A DNA stretch of 9,616 bases from Bacillota bacterium (GTDB taxonomy: Bacteria; Bacillota_E; Symbiobacteriia; Symbiobacteriales; Symbiobacteriaceae), in assembly GCA_003242675.1 (NCBI GenBank), contig QGVE01000110.1, positions 1 through 9,616 of the forward strand, given 5' to 3'. Every line of letters starts with the position of its first letter. The first letter of the stretch is position 1. Positions 1 through 4,659 of this stretch are shown one piece after another. The translations under genes and the position numbers were made by a program. A model generated the notes under the pieces. That model saw only the letters and a list, made by a program, of their open reading frames with translations, did not search any database and had not been told where the DNA came from.

Positions 1-2
1 GC

Positions 3-143
3 CATCCGCTGGGCTGCACGGGCGCCCGGCTCGTGGTCACGATCATGCACGAGGCCCGGCGGCGCAAGGCGAAGTACGGGCTCGTGACGATGTGCGTGGG
101 CGGGGGCATGGGCGCCGCTGGGGTGCTCGAGTTCGTGCACTAG
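3..143 (+). CDS. fadA: Acetyl-CoA acyltransferase (thiolase), C-terminal fragment
   Basis: Only the last 46 codons and the TAG stop lie in the window; the 5' part is cut by the window edge. The reading frame starting at base 3 gives HPLGCTGAR near the fragment's start and [11 protein letters not shown] near its end. In thiolases these two blocks carry the catalytic histidine (HPxGxTGAR) and the second catalytic cysteine (C-x-GGGMG). The enzyme cleaves 3-ketoacyl-CoA with CoA to acetyl-CoA and a shortened acyl-CoA, or runs the reverse condensation. The fragment cannot tell a beta-oxidation thiolase from a biosynthetic acetoacetyl-CoA thiolase. The symbol fadA rests on context: the next gene is a FadE of the type that follows FadA in Bacillus-like fadN-fadA-fadE clusters. 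The 663-base gap to fadE is much larger than in those operons, so co-transcription is uncertain. Confidence 0.9.
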   Translation, partial: HPLGCTGARLVVTIMHEARRRKAKYGLVTMCVGGGMGAAGVLEFVH

Positions 144-158
144 CCAGCCCGCTCATGT

Positions 159-178
159 GCCCCCCTGGGCAGGGGGGC
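159..178 (+). terminator. Perfect hairpin after the thiolase, candidate terminator without T-tract
   Basis: GCCCCCCT (159-166) pairs perfectly with AGGGGGGC (171-178) across a four-base loop, 15 bases after the thiolase stop codon. The position and all-GC stem suggest a transcription terminator. No run of T follows, so it may act poorly, be rho-assisted, or simply protect the 3' end. The right arm is part of a 25-base repeat that recurs at 487-511, where the matching left arm is missing. Confidence 0.4.
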
Positions 179-191
179 TCGGCACCCCAGG
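167..191. repeat. Repeat block R1, copy 1 (25 bases)
   Basis: Starts GGGCAGGGGGGCTCGG and ends ACCCCAGG. It is identical at all 25 positions to 487-511. Its G-run forms the right arm of the hairpin behind the thiolase. Confidence 0.8.
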
Positions 192-219
192 TCGCCCCTG
201 AAGAGGTAATGCTCCTCGG

Positions 220-260
220 CTGGCGGGAGCCCGGACTCCGTCCGGGCCTTCGCCCGCCAG
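220..260 (+). repeat. Long stem-loop inside the first repeat unit
   Basis: CTGGCGGG (220-227) pairs with CCCGCCAG (253-260), and GCCCGGA (229-235) pairs with TCCGGGC (241-247) around a five-base loop (236-240). A one-base bulge (228) faces a five-base bulge (248-252). That is 15 base pairs in 41 bases. The structure is absent from the second repeat unit. No T-tract follows, so it reads better as a REP-like or structural element than as a terminator. Confidence 0.6.
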
Positions 261-300
261 CCTGCGGAGCCTGAACTTAGCGACCTGAAATGTGCCTTCG
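261..300. repeat. Repeat block R2, copy 1
   Basis: Begins CCTGCGGAGCCTGAACTTAG and ends TGTGCCTTCG. Its first 22 bases are identical to 644-665, and it is a diverged match to 411-450. R2 ends in the same GCCTTCG sequence in all copies and flanks R3 on both sides. Confidence 0.7.
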
Positions 301-307
301 CCCCCCC

Positions 308-403
308 TGCCCGGGGTGCACTGATCACGGTTGGTGCACAGTCCGGGGTAGGGGCTCGGCGGACGGGCGTGCTCGCTTCGCAGTTCGCTCCGCTGCGCTC
401 GCG
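308..403. repeat. Repeat block R3, copy 1 (96 bases) with internal hairpin
   Basis: Matches 541-636 at 95 of 96 positions; the only difference is T331 against C564. It contains a hairpin: CCCGG (310-314) with CCGGG (343-347) and GTGCAC (316-321) with GTGCAC (334-339), loop 322-333. The second half (about 370-403) is a run of short TTCGC/CTCGC/CTGCG words. Near-identity of R3 next to diverged neighbours points to recent copying, gene conversion, or selection on this block. Confidence 0.8.
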
Positions 404-410
404 CCGTCCG

Positions 411-450
411 CCTGCGGAGCTCGAACAAAGCGGCCTGGAATGCGCCTTCG
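411..450. repeat. Repeat block R2, copy 2 (diverged)
   Basis: Shares CCTGCGGAGC at the start and TGCGCCTTCG at the end with the other R2 copies, with several substitutions between. It lies seven bases after R3 copy 1, the same spacing that R2 copy 3 has after R3 copy 2. Confidence 0.6.
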
Positions 451-486
451 CCTCTGCGCCCGGCCGCCCCGGCCCATGGCTGCTGC

Positions 487-511
487 GGGCAGGGGGGCTC
501 GGCACCCCAGG
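487..511. repeat. Repeat block R1, copy 2 (25 bases)
   Basis: Identical to 167-191. Here R1 is followed after only 9 bases by the 3' end of R2 (about 521-534) and then R3, so this unit lacks the hairpin segment and most of the R2 block found after copy 1. Confidence 0.8.
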
Positions 512-540
512 CCTCGGCCGGGAATGTGCCTTCGCCCCCC

Positions 541-636
541 TGCCCGGGGTGCACTGATCACGGCTGGTGCACAGTCCGGGGTAGGGGCTCGGCGGACGGG
601 CGTGCTCGCTTCGCAGTTCGCTCCGCTGCGCTCGCG
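541..636. repeat. Repeat block R3, copy 2 (96 bases) with internal hairpin
   Basis: One mismatch to 308-403. The same hairpin is conserved: CCCGG (543-547) with CCGGG (576-580) and GTGCAC (549-554) with GTGCAC (567-572). The single base difference falls in the loop. Confidence 0.8.
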
Positions 637-643
637 GCGACTG

Positions 644-684
644 CCTGCGGAGCCTGAACTTAGCGCCCTGCAATTGCGCCTTCG
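644..684. repeat. Repeat block R2, copy 3
   Basis: First 22 bases are identical to R2 copy 1, followed by a one-base insertion and a few substitutions, ending in GCGCCTTCG. This is the last recognisable repeat block before fadE. Confidence 0.65.
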
Positions 685-762
685 CTCTTTCGCCCGGGCG
701 CCTGAAGCGACTGCTGCCCCATGCCGAGGGCGTGGCGCCCCGGCCCGATGCGTTTCCCACCG

Positions 763-794
763 CTCACAACTCACTGCCCACAACTGTGTGTGAG
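763..794 (+). promoter_or_regulatory. Inverted repeat just upstream of the fadE ribosome binding site
   Basis: CTCACA (763-768) is the reverse complement of TGTGAG (789-794). The right arm touches the first G of the Shine-Dalgarno sequence, so an RNA stem here could affect ribosome access, or the DNA could be an operator. It does not resemble the Bacillus FadR operator as I know it. A six-base match of this kind can also arise by chance. Confidence 0.25.
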
Positions 795-800
795 GGAGGT
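794..800 (+). promoter_or_regulatory. Ribosome binding site that sets the fadE start
   Basis: GGGAGGT lies 6 bases before ATG 807. No comparable site precedes the in-frame upstream ATG at 732, which would only add 25 residues encoded by intergenic sequence. Confidence 0.85.
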
Positions 801-806
801 ACGCGC

Positions 807-2576
807 ATGTCCGAGATCGCTTCCAACGTCGTCAAGGGAGGCTCTTTCCTGCTCACGCAGGCAAGCCCCGATCAGGTCTTCACCCCCGAGGACCTGACCG
901 AGGAGCAGCGGATGATCGGCCAGACGGCCCGCGAGTTCTCGGAGAAGGTGTTCACCCGGCTGAAGGAGATCGAAGAGGATAAGCCCACCCACTCCCGGCC
1001 GCTTCTGCGGGAGCTGGGCGAGCTGGGCCTGCTGGGGCTGGAGATCCCCGAGGAGTATGGCGGGATGGGGCTCGACAAGGTGACGGCTACCGTTGCGACG
1101 GAGGAGTACTCCCGGGCCGGATCCTTCGCCATCACCATCGGGGCGCACACCGGCATCGGCACGCTGCCCATCGTCTACTTCGGCACGCCCGAGCAGAAGG
1201 CCAAGTACCTGCCCAAGCTGGCGACGGGCGAGTGGGTCGCCGCGTATGCCCTGACGGAGCCGAACGCGGGCTCGGACGCGCTGGGCGCCCGCACCACCGC
1301 GCGGCTCTCCGAGGACGGCAAATACTGGATTCTGAACGGCACCAAGCAGTGGATCACCAACGCCGGCTTCGCGGACGTGTTCGTGGTCTACGCCAAGGTG
1401 GACGGCGATAAGTTCTCGGCCTTCATCGTCGAGCGCAACTTCCCCGGCGTCTCCGTCGGCCCGGAGGAGAAGAAGATGGGGCTGCACGCCTCCTCCACCT
1501 GCTCGCTCATCCTGGAGGACGCCAAGGTCCCCGTCGAGAACCTGCTCGGCGAGATCGGTAAGGGCCACGTAATCGCCTTCAACATCCTGAACATCGGCCG
1601 CTGGAAGCTGGGCGCCGGTGCGGTGGGCTCCAGCAAGATGGTCCTGAAGACCTGCATCGACTACGCCAAGACCCGCAAGCAGTTCGGCAAGCCGCTGGCC
1701 GAGTTCCGGGCGATTCAGCAGAAGCTGGCCGACATGGCCGTGCGCACCTACGTGACCGAGTCCATGGGCTACCGGACGGCGGGCCTGCTGGACAGCAGCC
1801 TGGCCGGCCTGGACAAGAACGCCGACTTCCGCGAGGTCGGCAAGCGGCTCGAGGAGTTCGCGATGGAGTGCTCCATCATGAAGGTCTTCGGCTCCGAGGC
1901 CTTCGACTTCGTCGCGGACGAGGGCGTCCAGATCCACGGCGGCTACGGCTTCATGGACGAGTACGCCGTCAGCATGGCCTATCGCGACAGCCGCATCAAC
2001 CGCATCTTCGAAGGCACCAACGAGATCAACCGGCTGCTGATTCCGGGCACGCTGGTGCGCCGGGCGATGAAGGGCCAGCTGCCGATCATGCAGGCGATGG
2101 CCAACCTCCAGGACGAGCTGATGAACCTCACGCCGTTCGAGGAGTCCGACGAGCCCCTCGCGCAGGAGCTGTTCATGATCGACCGGGCGCGGAAGATCTT
2201 CCTCATGCTGGCCGGCCTCGGCGTGCAGAAGTACCAGACGGCCCTGGAGAATGAGCAGGAGCTGCTGCTGGGCGTCGCCGACATCGCCATCGAGATCTAC
2301 GCCATGGAGTCGGCCGTCCTCCGGGCCCTGAAGGCCGTGAAGCGCGGCCAGCCCGGCCTGAAGGTCGAGATGGCGACGGTCTACTGCCAGGAGGCGTTCG
2401 AGCGCATCGCCACCATCGCCCGCACCCTGCTGCCGGCGGTGGAGGAGGACAGCGACACCCTGCGGACGCAGCTTTCCCTGCTCCGGCGGCTGAGCCGCTA
2501 CACGCCGGTGAGCACGGTCGCGCTGAAGCGGAAGATCGCCGAGCGGCTGCTGGAGAAGGGCGACTACGTCTGCTAA
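807..2576 (+). CDS. fadE: Acyl-CoA dehydrogenase (FadE type), 589 aa
   Basis: FAD-dependent acyl-CoA dehydrogenase for the first step of beta-oxidation: it makes trans-2-enoyl-CoA and passes electrons to electron transfer flavoprotein. The N-terminal helical domain covers about residues 20-145. The family signature YALTEPNAGSDALG is at 147-160, followed by the middle beta domain with KQWITNAG near 180. The C-terminal helical domain contains RKQFGKPLAEFRAIQ near 290-305. IFEGTNEINR places the likely catalytic base at Glu402. A further stretch of about 180 residues (roughly 410-589) makes the protein longer than the 380-residue mammalian-type enzymes and matches the Bacillus FadE/YusJ type, as does the N-terminal KGGSFLL. 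The start at 807 is chosen because GGGAGG lies 6 bases before it and the family N-terminus fits. A thiolase precedes it and a strong terminator follows, separating it from the flagellar leader. Confidence 0.95.
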   Translation: MSEIASNVVKGGSFLLTQASPDQVFTPEDLTEEQRMIGQTAREFSEKVFTRLKEIEEDKPTHSRPLLRELGELGLLGLEIPEEYGGMGLDKVTATVATEEYSRAGSFAITIGAHTGIGTLPIVYFGTPEQKAKYLPKLATGEWVAAYALTEPNAGSDALGARTTARLSEDGKYWILNGTKQWITNAGFADVFVVYAKVDGDKFSAFIVERNFPGVSVGPEEKKMGLHASSTCSLILEDAKVPVENLLGEIGKGHVIAFNILNIGRWKLGAGAVGSSKMVLKTCIDYAKTRKQFGKPLAEFRAIQQKLADMAVRTYVTESMGYRTAGLLDSSLAGLDKNADFREVGKRLEEFAMECSIMKVFGSEAFDFVADEGVQIHGGYGFMDEYAVSMAYRDSRINRIFEGTNEINRLLIPGTLVRRAMKGQLPIMQAMANLQDELMNLTPFEESDEPLAQELFMIDRARKIFLMLAGLGVQKYQTALENEQELLLGVADIAIEIYAMESAVLRALKAVKRGQPGLKVEMATVYCQEAFERIATIARTLLPAVEEDSDTLRTQLSLLRRLSRYTPVSTVALKRKIAERLLEKGDYVC

Positions 2577-2588
2577 GGGCATGCCGAG

Positions 2589-2606
2589 AGGCCCCCGGAG
2601 GGGCCT
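2589..2606 (+). repeat. Small hairpin after the fadE stop
   Basis: AGGCCCC (2589-2595) pairs with GGGGCCT (2600-2606) across a four-base loop. No T-run follows. It may stabilise the 3' end of the fadE mRNA or help slow polymerase before the stronger hairpin at 2630. Confidence 0.45.
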
Positions 2607-2629
2607 GCGGCGGAAGAGGGATGACAAAC

Positions 2630-2660
2630 GGGGAGCGGCAACGCCGCTCCCCTTTGTTTT
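2630..2660 (+). terminator. Rho-independent terminator of fadE
   Basis: GGGGAGCGGC (2630-2639) pairs perfectly with GCCGCTCCCC (2643-2652) around a three-base loop, followed by TTTGTTTT (2653-2660). AAA stands at 2626-2628 on the other side, so the hairpin might also stop leftward transcription weakly. It ends the beta-oxidation unit 54 bases after the fadE stop. Confidence 0.93.
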
Positions 2661-2722
2661 GGCTGGGTCCCGGGCCCATCGTTAGGAAAACCCGTGAAAA
2701 ATGTGTCCAAGATATGGAGGTA

Positions 2723-2743
2723 TTTCGCCCTCGATTAGCGAAA
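2723..2743. promoter_or_regulatory. Inverted repeat upstream of the possible flagellar promoter
   Basis: TTTCGC (2723-2728) and GCGAAA (2738-2743) are perfect reverse complements nine bases apart, about 10 bases before the proposed -35 element. The place would suit an operator for an activator or repressor. No regulator family is recognised, and a six-base arm is weak evidence. Confidence 0.25.
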
Positions 2744-2753
2744 GGATTAACCG

Positions 2754-2782
2754 TTCATGATTCAGGATATGTACGGTATATG
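2754..2782 (+). promoter_or_regulatory. Possible sigma-A-type promoter for the riboswitch-flagellar transcript
   Basis: TTCATG (2754-2759) and TATATG (2777-2782) are 17 bases apart, a canonical spacing with imperfect boxes (3/6 to TTGACA, 4/6 to TATAAT). It lies about 60 bases before the aptamer in a locally AT-rich stretch. No convincing flagellar sigma-D pattern (TAAA, about 15 bases, GCCGATAA) was found here. Some promoter must lie between the terminator at 2660 and the aptamer at 2840; this is the best candidate by eye. Confidence 0.35.
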
Positions 2783-2839
2783 CATATTACATTGGACCAG
2801 TGTACTAAAAAAGCAACAACCTGTTCCGTGCACTCTTCC

Positions 2840-2953
2840 CCCAGCGATAAAGGCACACCCGTCGAAAGGCGGGGTCGCAAAGCTACGGGGCTACAGGAAG
2901 CGGAGGTCCCGGACAGGGGCCCGCTTCCCATGCTCGCCGGGCTGCCGCTTGGG
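2840..2953 (+). ncRNA. Cyclic di-GMP-I (GEMM-I) riboswitch aptamer
   Basis: The order of conserved blocks matches GEMM-I: AAAGGCACACC (2849-2859), a hairpin capped by the GAAA tetraloop, GTCGCAAAGC (2874-2883), CGGGGCTA (2886-2893), and on the 3' side CATGCTCGCCGGGCTGCCG (2929-2947). Helices seen are: closing P1, CCCAGCG (2840-2846) with CGCT-T-GGG (2946-2953, one bulge); tetraloop hairpin, CCCGTC (2858-2863) with GGCGGG (2868-2873); variable arm, GGAAGCGG (2896-2903) with CCGCTTCC (2921-2928). By my alignment to the Vibrio Vc2 aptamer, the ligand-contact positions G20, A47 and C92 correspond to G2853, A2880 and C2945. A G at position 20 favours c-di-GMP over 3',3'-cGAMP, since cGAMP-type variants carry A there. 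It lies about 250 bases before fliM on the same strand, so the flagellar operon is the expected target. Confidence 0.93.
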
Positions 2954-2999
2954 ACGCTGTATGGCCCCGCGCTGCAGCGTCTGCTGGAGGGTGCTTTTT
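2953..2999 (+). terminator. Riboswitch expression platform: candidate terminator with competing hairpin
   Basis: Directly behind the aptamer two hairpins compete. One pairs GACGCTG (2953-2959) with CAGCGTC (2975-2981). The other pairs 2968-2978 with 2983-2993 around the loop GTCT; it has a perfect CAGC/GCTG tip and two G-G mismatches lower down, and is followed by C and TTTTT (2995-2999) like an intrinsic terminator. A third option pairs GCTGC inside the aptamer (2941-2945) with GCAGC (2974-2978), which would disrupt both ligand site and terminator. This is the arrangement expected of a transcription-attenuating riboswitch. Whether ligand turns the operon on or off cannot be settled by eye. 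Confidence 0.5.
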
Positions 3000-3018
3000 G
3001 CATGGGCAATTTTGGCGG

Positions 3019-3103
3019 TCCTTCCCAATGACGGAAGGTTTCTAGGGTTTGGTATAGGATTACCCTTGAAAGATATGGATACACCTTGGTTTTTTGGGAA
3101 GGA
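3019..3103 (+). promoter_or_regulatory. Leader segment with two mutually exclusive helices
   Basis: TCCTTCCCAA (3019-3028) is a perfect reverse complement of TTGGGAAGGA (3094-3103), a 10-base-pair helix that would enclose 65 bases. The same left arm can instead form a local hairpin with GGAAGG (CCTTCC 3020-3025, GGAAGG 3033-3038, loop of 7). Inside the large loop AGGGT (3044-3048) can pair with ACCCT (3062-3066). No known RNA family is recognised. The rest of the leader up to fliM (3104-3184) shows only the palindrome GTTCGCGAAC at 3158-3167. Confidence 0.4.
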
Positions 3104-3199
3104 ATTCTCTAACACAAAACGAATGATGCAAGAAAAGCTGCGCGACAGTTTCCTCTTGTTCGCGAACGGATCCCTCACGTCAACGGAGGGGTTGCACAT

Positions 3200-4126
3200 A
3201 TGGAGAACCCACTGAGCCAGGCGGAAATTGACGCCCTCGTAATGAGTACAGGCGCCAATATCCGTACCTACGACTTCCGCAGGCCGAGCAAGTTCAACAA
3301 AGACCTGATCCGGACCCTCGTGCTGGTGCACGAGAACCTGGCCCGGCTCCTGCAGTCTTACCTCTCCGCCGGGCTGCGCACCTGGGTCCAGATCAACGTG
3401 CGCTCCACCAACCAGTTCACCCTCTCGGAGTTCACCCAGCTCCTCCCCAATCCCACCATCGCGCTGTCCTTCCGCCTCAACCCGCTCCCCGGCATTTGCC
3501 TCCTGGAGATCAGTCACAATATTGCATTCGCCATTGTCGAGCGGGTTTTTGGGGGTCCCGGGAGCGATGTGCAGCCGCAGCGTGAGCTGACGGAGATCGA
3601 GCTGGGCATCATCCAGCGGGTCGTGAGGGACGCCTTCGGCCCGATGAAAGAGGCCTGGCGGAACGTGGCCGAGATCGAACCCACCCTCGAATCGGTGGAG
3701 ACCAACCCCGTCTTCATTCAGGTGGAAAACCCCACCGAGGTGGTGGCCGCGATCACCCTGGCGGTGGAGATCGGCGAACACCTGGGCCACATGACCTACG
3801 CGTTCCCGTACTCCACCGTGGAGCCCGTGCTTTCCCGCCTTTCGCCGCAGTCGTGGCTGGCTGAGTCCAGGCACAGGAGCCCGTCGGACGAGGAGAGCCT
3901 CCGGCGCGCCGTGCAGGAGGCCCCCCTCCCGCTGAAGGCTCAGCTTGGCAAGACCCGCATGCGGCTGGGCGAGTTTCTCGCGCTTCAGGTCGGCGACGTG
4001 ATCCGGCTGGACACCCGGATCGGCGACGAGTTGCCCGTCTTCGTCGGCAACAAGCTCGCCTTCTTGGCGAAGCCCGGCGTGGTGGGCGACCGGATGGCCG
4101 TGCAGATCGTCCGCCGGGTCACCTGA
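3200..4126 (+). CDS. fliM: Flagellar motor switch protein FliM, 308 aa
   Basis: FliM is the C-ring protein that binds phosphorylated CheY and, with FliG and FliN/FliY, sets the direction of flagellar rotation. The N-terminus carries LSQAEIDAL (residues 5-13), the CheY-P-binding peptide of the family. The middle domain (about 37-225) includes the FGGPG segment at 117-121, part of the GGxG region that contacts FliG. A C-terminal SPOA (FliN-like) domain covers about 238-305. At 308 residues it is slightly shorter than most FliM proteins, with the parts intact. The ATG at 3200 follows GGAGGGG (3185-3191) at 8 bases. It is the first gene behind the c-di-GMP riboswitch leader; in most Firmicute flagellar clusters fliM sits far downstream next to fliY, so its leading place is unusual. 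cheX follows after 20 bases. Confidence 0.97.
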   Translation: MENPLSQAEIDALVMSTGANIRTYDFRRPSKFNKDLIRTLVLVHENLARLLQSYLSAGLRTWVQINVRSTNQFTLSEFTQLLPNPTIALSFRLNPLPGICLLEISHNIAFAIVERVFGGPGSDVQPQRELTEIELGIIQRVVRDAFGPMKEAWRNVAEIEPTLESVETNPVFIQVENPTEVVAAITLAVEIGEHLGHMTYAFPYSTVEPVLSRLSPQSWLAESRHRSPSDEESLRRAVQEAPLPLKAQLGKTRMRLGEFLALQVGDVIRLDTRIGDELPVFVGNKLAFLAKPGVVGDRMAVQIVRRVT

Positions 4127-4146
4127 GCCCGCGAAGTGATGGAGCG

Positions 4147-4659
4147 ATGAAGGTTGAATTCCTAAACCCTTTCATCTCCGCCGGCCTGAAGGTCCTGGCC
4201 TCGGAGGCGGGGCTGAAGAGCGTGGTCTCGGACAAGCCCCAGATGCGCAAGGCGATCGCCACGCTGCATGCCGTCAACGTGGTCATCGGCGTGATGGGCT
4301 CGGTCCAGGGCATCGTCGTCTACGGCATGGAGCTGCACGTGGCCAAGGGGATCATCCGGAACATGACCGGGCAGGACTTCCCGATCACGGATCCCATGGC
4401 CGAGTCGGCGCTGGGGGAGCTGGCGAACCTGATCACCGGCTACGCCTCCGGCACCCTGGAACAGGCCGGCTGGCCCAGCCGGATCTCGCCGCCGCGCATC
4501 GTCCGGGGCACCGGGGTGCGGCTGGCCAACACGGTGATCAACATGCTGACGGTACCGATCATCACAGAACTCGGTCAGATCACCATCTACCTGGCCCTGC
4601 GGGAGGTCGACCCCGCCGCCAGGACGATGGGTGGCGACACGGGAGGGATGGCAGGTTGA
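4147..4659 (+). CDS. cheX: Chemotaxis phosphatase CheX, 170 aa
   Basis: Matches the CheX family: MKVEFLNPFISAGLKVL at the N-terminus and ESALGELANLITGYA at about 86-100, where Glu91 and Asn94 form the E-x-x-N signature of CheC/CheX/FliY phosphatases. Members dephosphorylate CheY-P and so reset the motor signal. There is one such motif, as in CheX, whereas CheC and FliY carry two. The last 16 residues or so are Gly-rich and look disordered. Its place next to fliM suits a role at the CheY-P target; FliY, which joins a CheC-like phosphatase to a FliN domain, shows the same functional link. The start is set by the family N-terminus. The local GGAG is only two bases from the ATG, so translation probably depends on ribosomes arriving from fliM 20 bases upstream. 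The stop overlaps the next start. Confidence 0.93.
   Translation: MKVEFLNPFISAGLKVLASEAGLKSVVSDKPQMRKAIATLHAVNVVIGVMGSVQGIVVYGMELHVAKGIIRNMTGQDFPITDPMAESALGELANLITGYASGTLEQAGWPSRISPPRIVRGTGVRLANTVINMLTVPIITELGQITIYLALREVDPAARTMGGDTGGMAG
4641..4658 (+). promoter_or_regulatory. Ribosome binding site and TTG start of the rod gene, inside cheX
   Basis: GGGAGGG (4641-4647) lies 8 bases before TTG 4656-4658. The TTG overlaps the cheX stop in TTGA. The nearby ATG at 4648 is out of frame, so TTG is the only start that fits the site and the MIRGIEASRSGM N-terminus of the family. Confidence 0.8.

Larger units (their letters stand above)
144..760. repeat. Mosaic of GC-rich repeats between the thiolase and fadE
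   Basis: No credible gene was found in this stretch. It is assembled from short blocks in the order R1 (167-191), hairpin (220-260), R2 (261-300), R3 (308-403), R2 (411-450), R1 (487-511), the 3' end of R2 (about 521-534), R3 (541-636), R2 (644-684). Equivalent blocks are offset by 320 bases for R1 and by 233-234 for R2/R3, so this is not a plain tandem duplication; the first unit carries about 86 extra bases containing the hairpin. Open frames on both strands translate the repeats into Arg/Pro/Ala-rich sequence with repeated peptides and no known domain. It looks like a genome-specific intergenic repeat family, which is inference. Confidence 0.75.

Noticed and set aside
140..793. Several overlapping open frames on both strands in the repeat region, for example 140-760 minus and 290-793 plus
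   Set aside because: They translate the repeat blocks several times in different frames, are Arg/Pro/Ala-rich, and contain duplicated peptides that follow the DNA repeats. No family signature.
732..806. Upstream ATG of fadE at 732
   Set aside because: It would add 25 residues unlike any FadE N-terminus and lacks a ribosome binding site; ATG 807 has GGGAGG at the right distance.
771..2627. Minus-strand open frame of 618 codons opposite fadE
   Set aside because: Same effect: shadow of a real GC-rich gene, without recognisable domain or ribosome binding site.
2792..2797. TTGGAC as a -35 box close to the aptamer
   Set aside because: The position 17 bases downstream reads AACAAC, which is not a -10 box.
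2843..2850. AGCGATAA resembling a sigma-D -10 element
   Set aside because: No TAAA lies about 15 bases upstream, and these bases form the P1 strand and conserved entry of the riboswitch.
2709..3079. Ten-base direct repeat AAGATATGGA at 2709-2718 and 3070-3079
   Set aside because: Short, with no matching flanks and no relation to a recognised element; it may be chance.
2757..3215. Open frames across the riboswitch leader (2757-3215 plus, 2621-3031 plus, 2891-3874 minus)
   Set aside because: They overlap the terminator or the conserved riboswitch and run into fliM in another frame; the proteins have no recognisable features.
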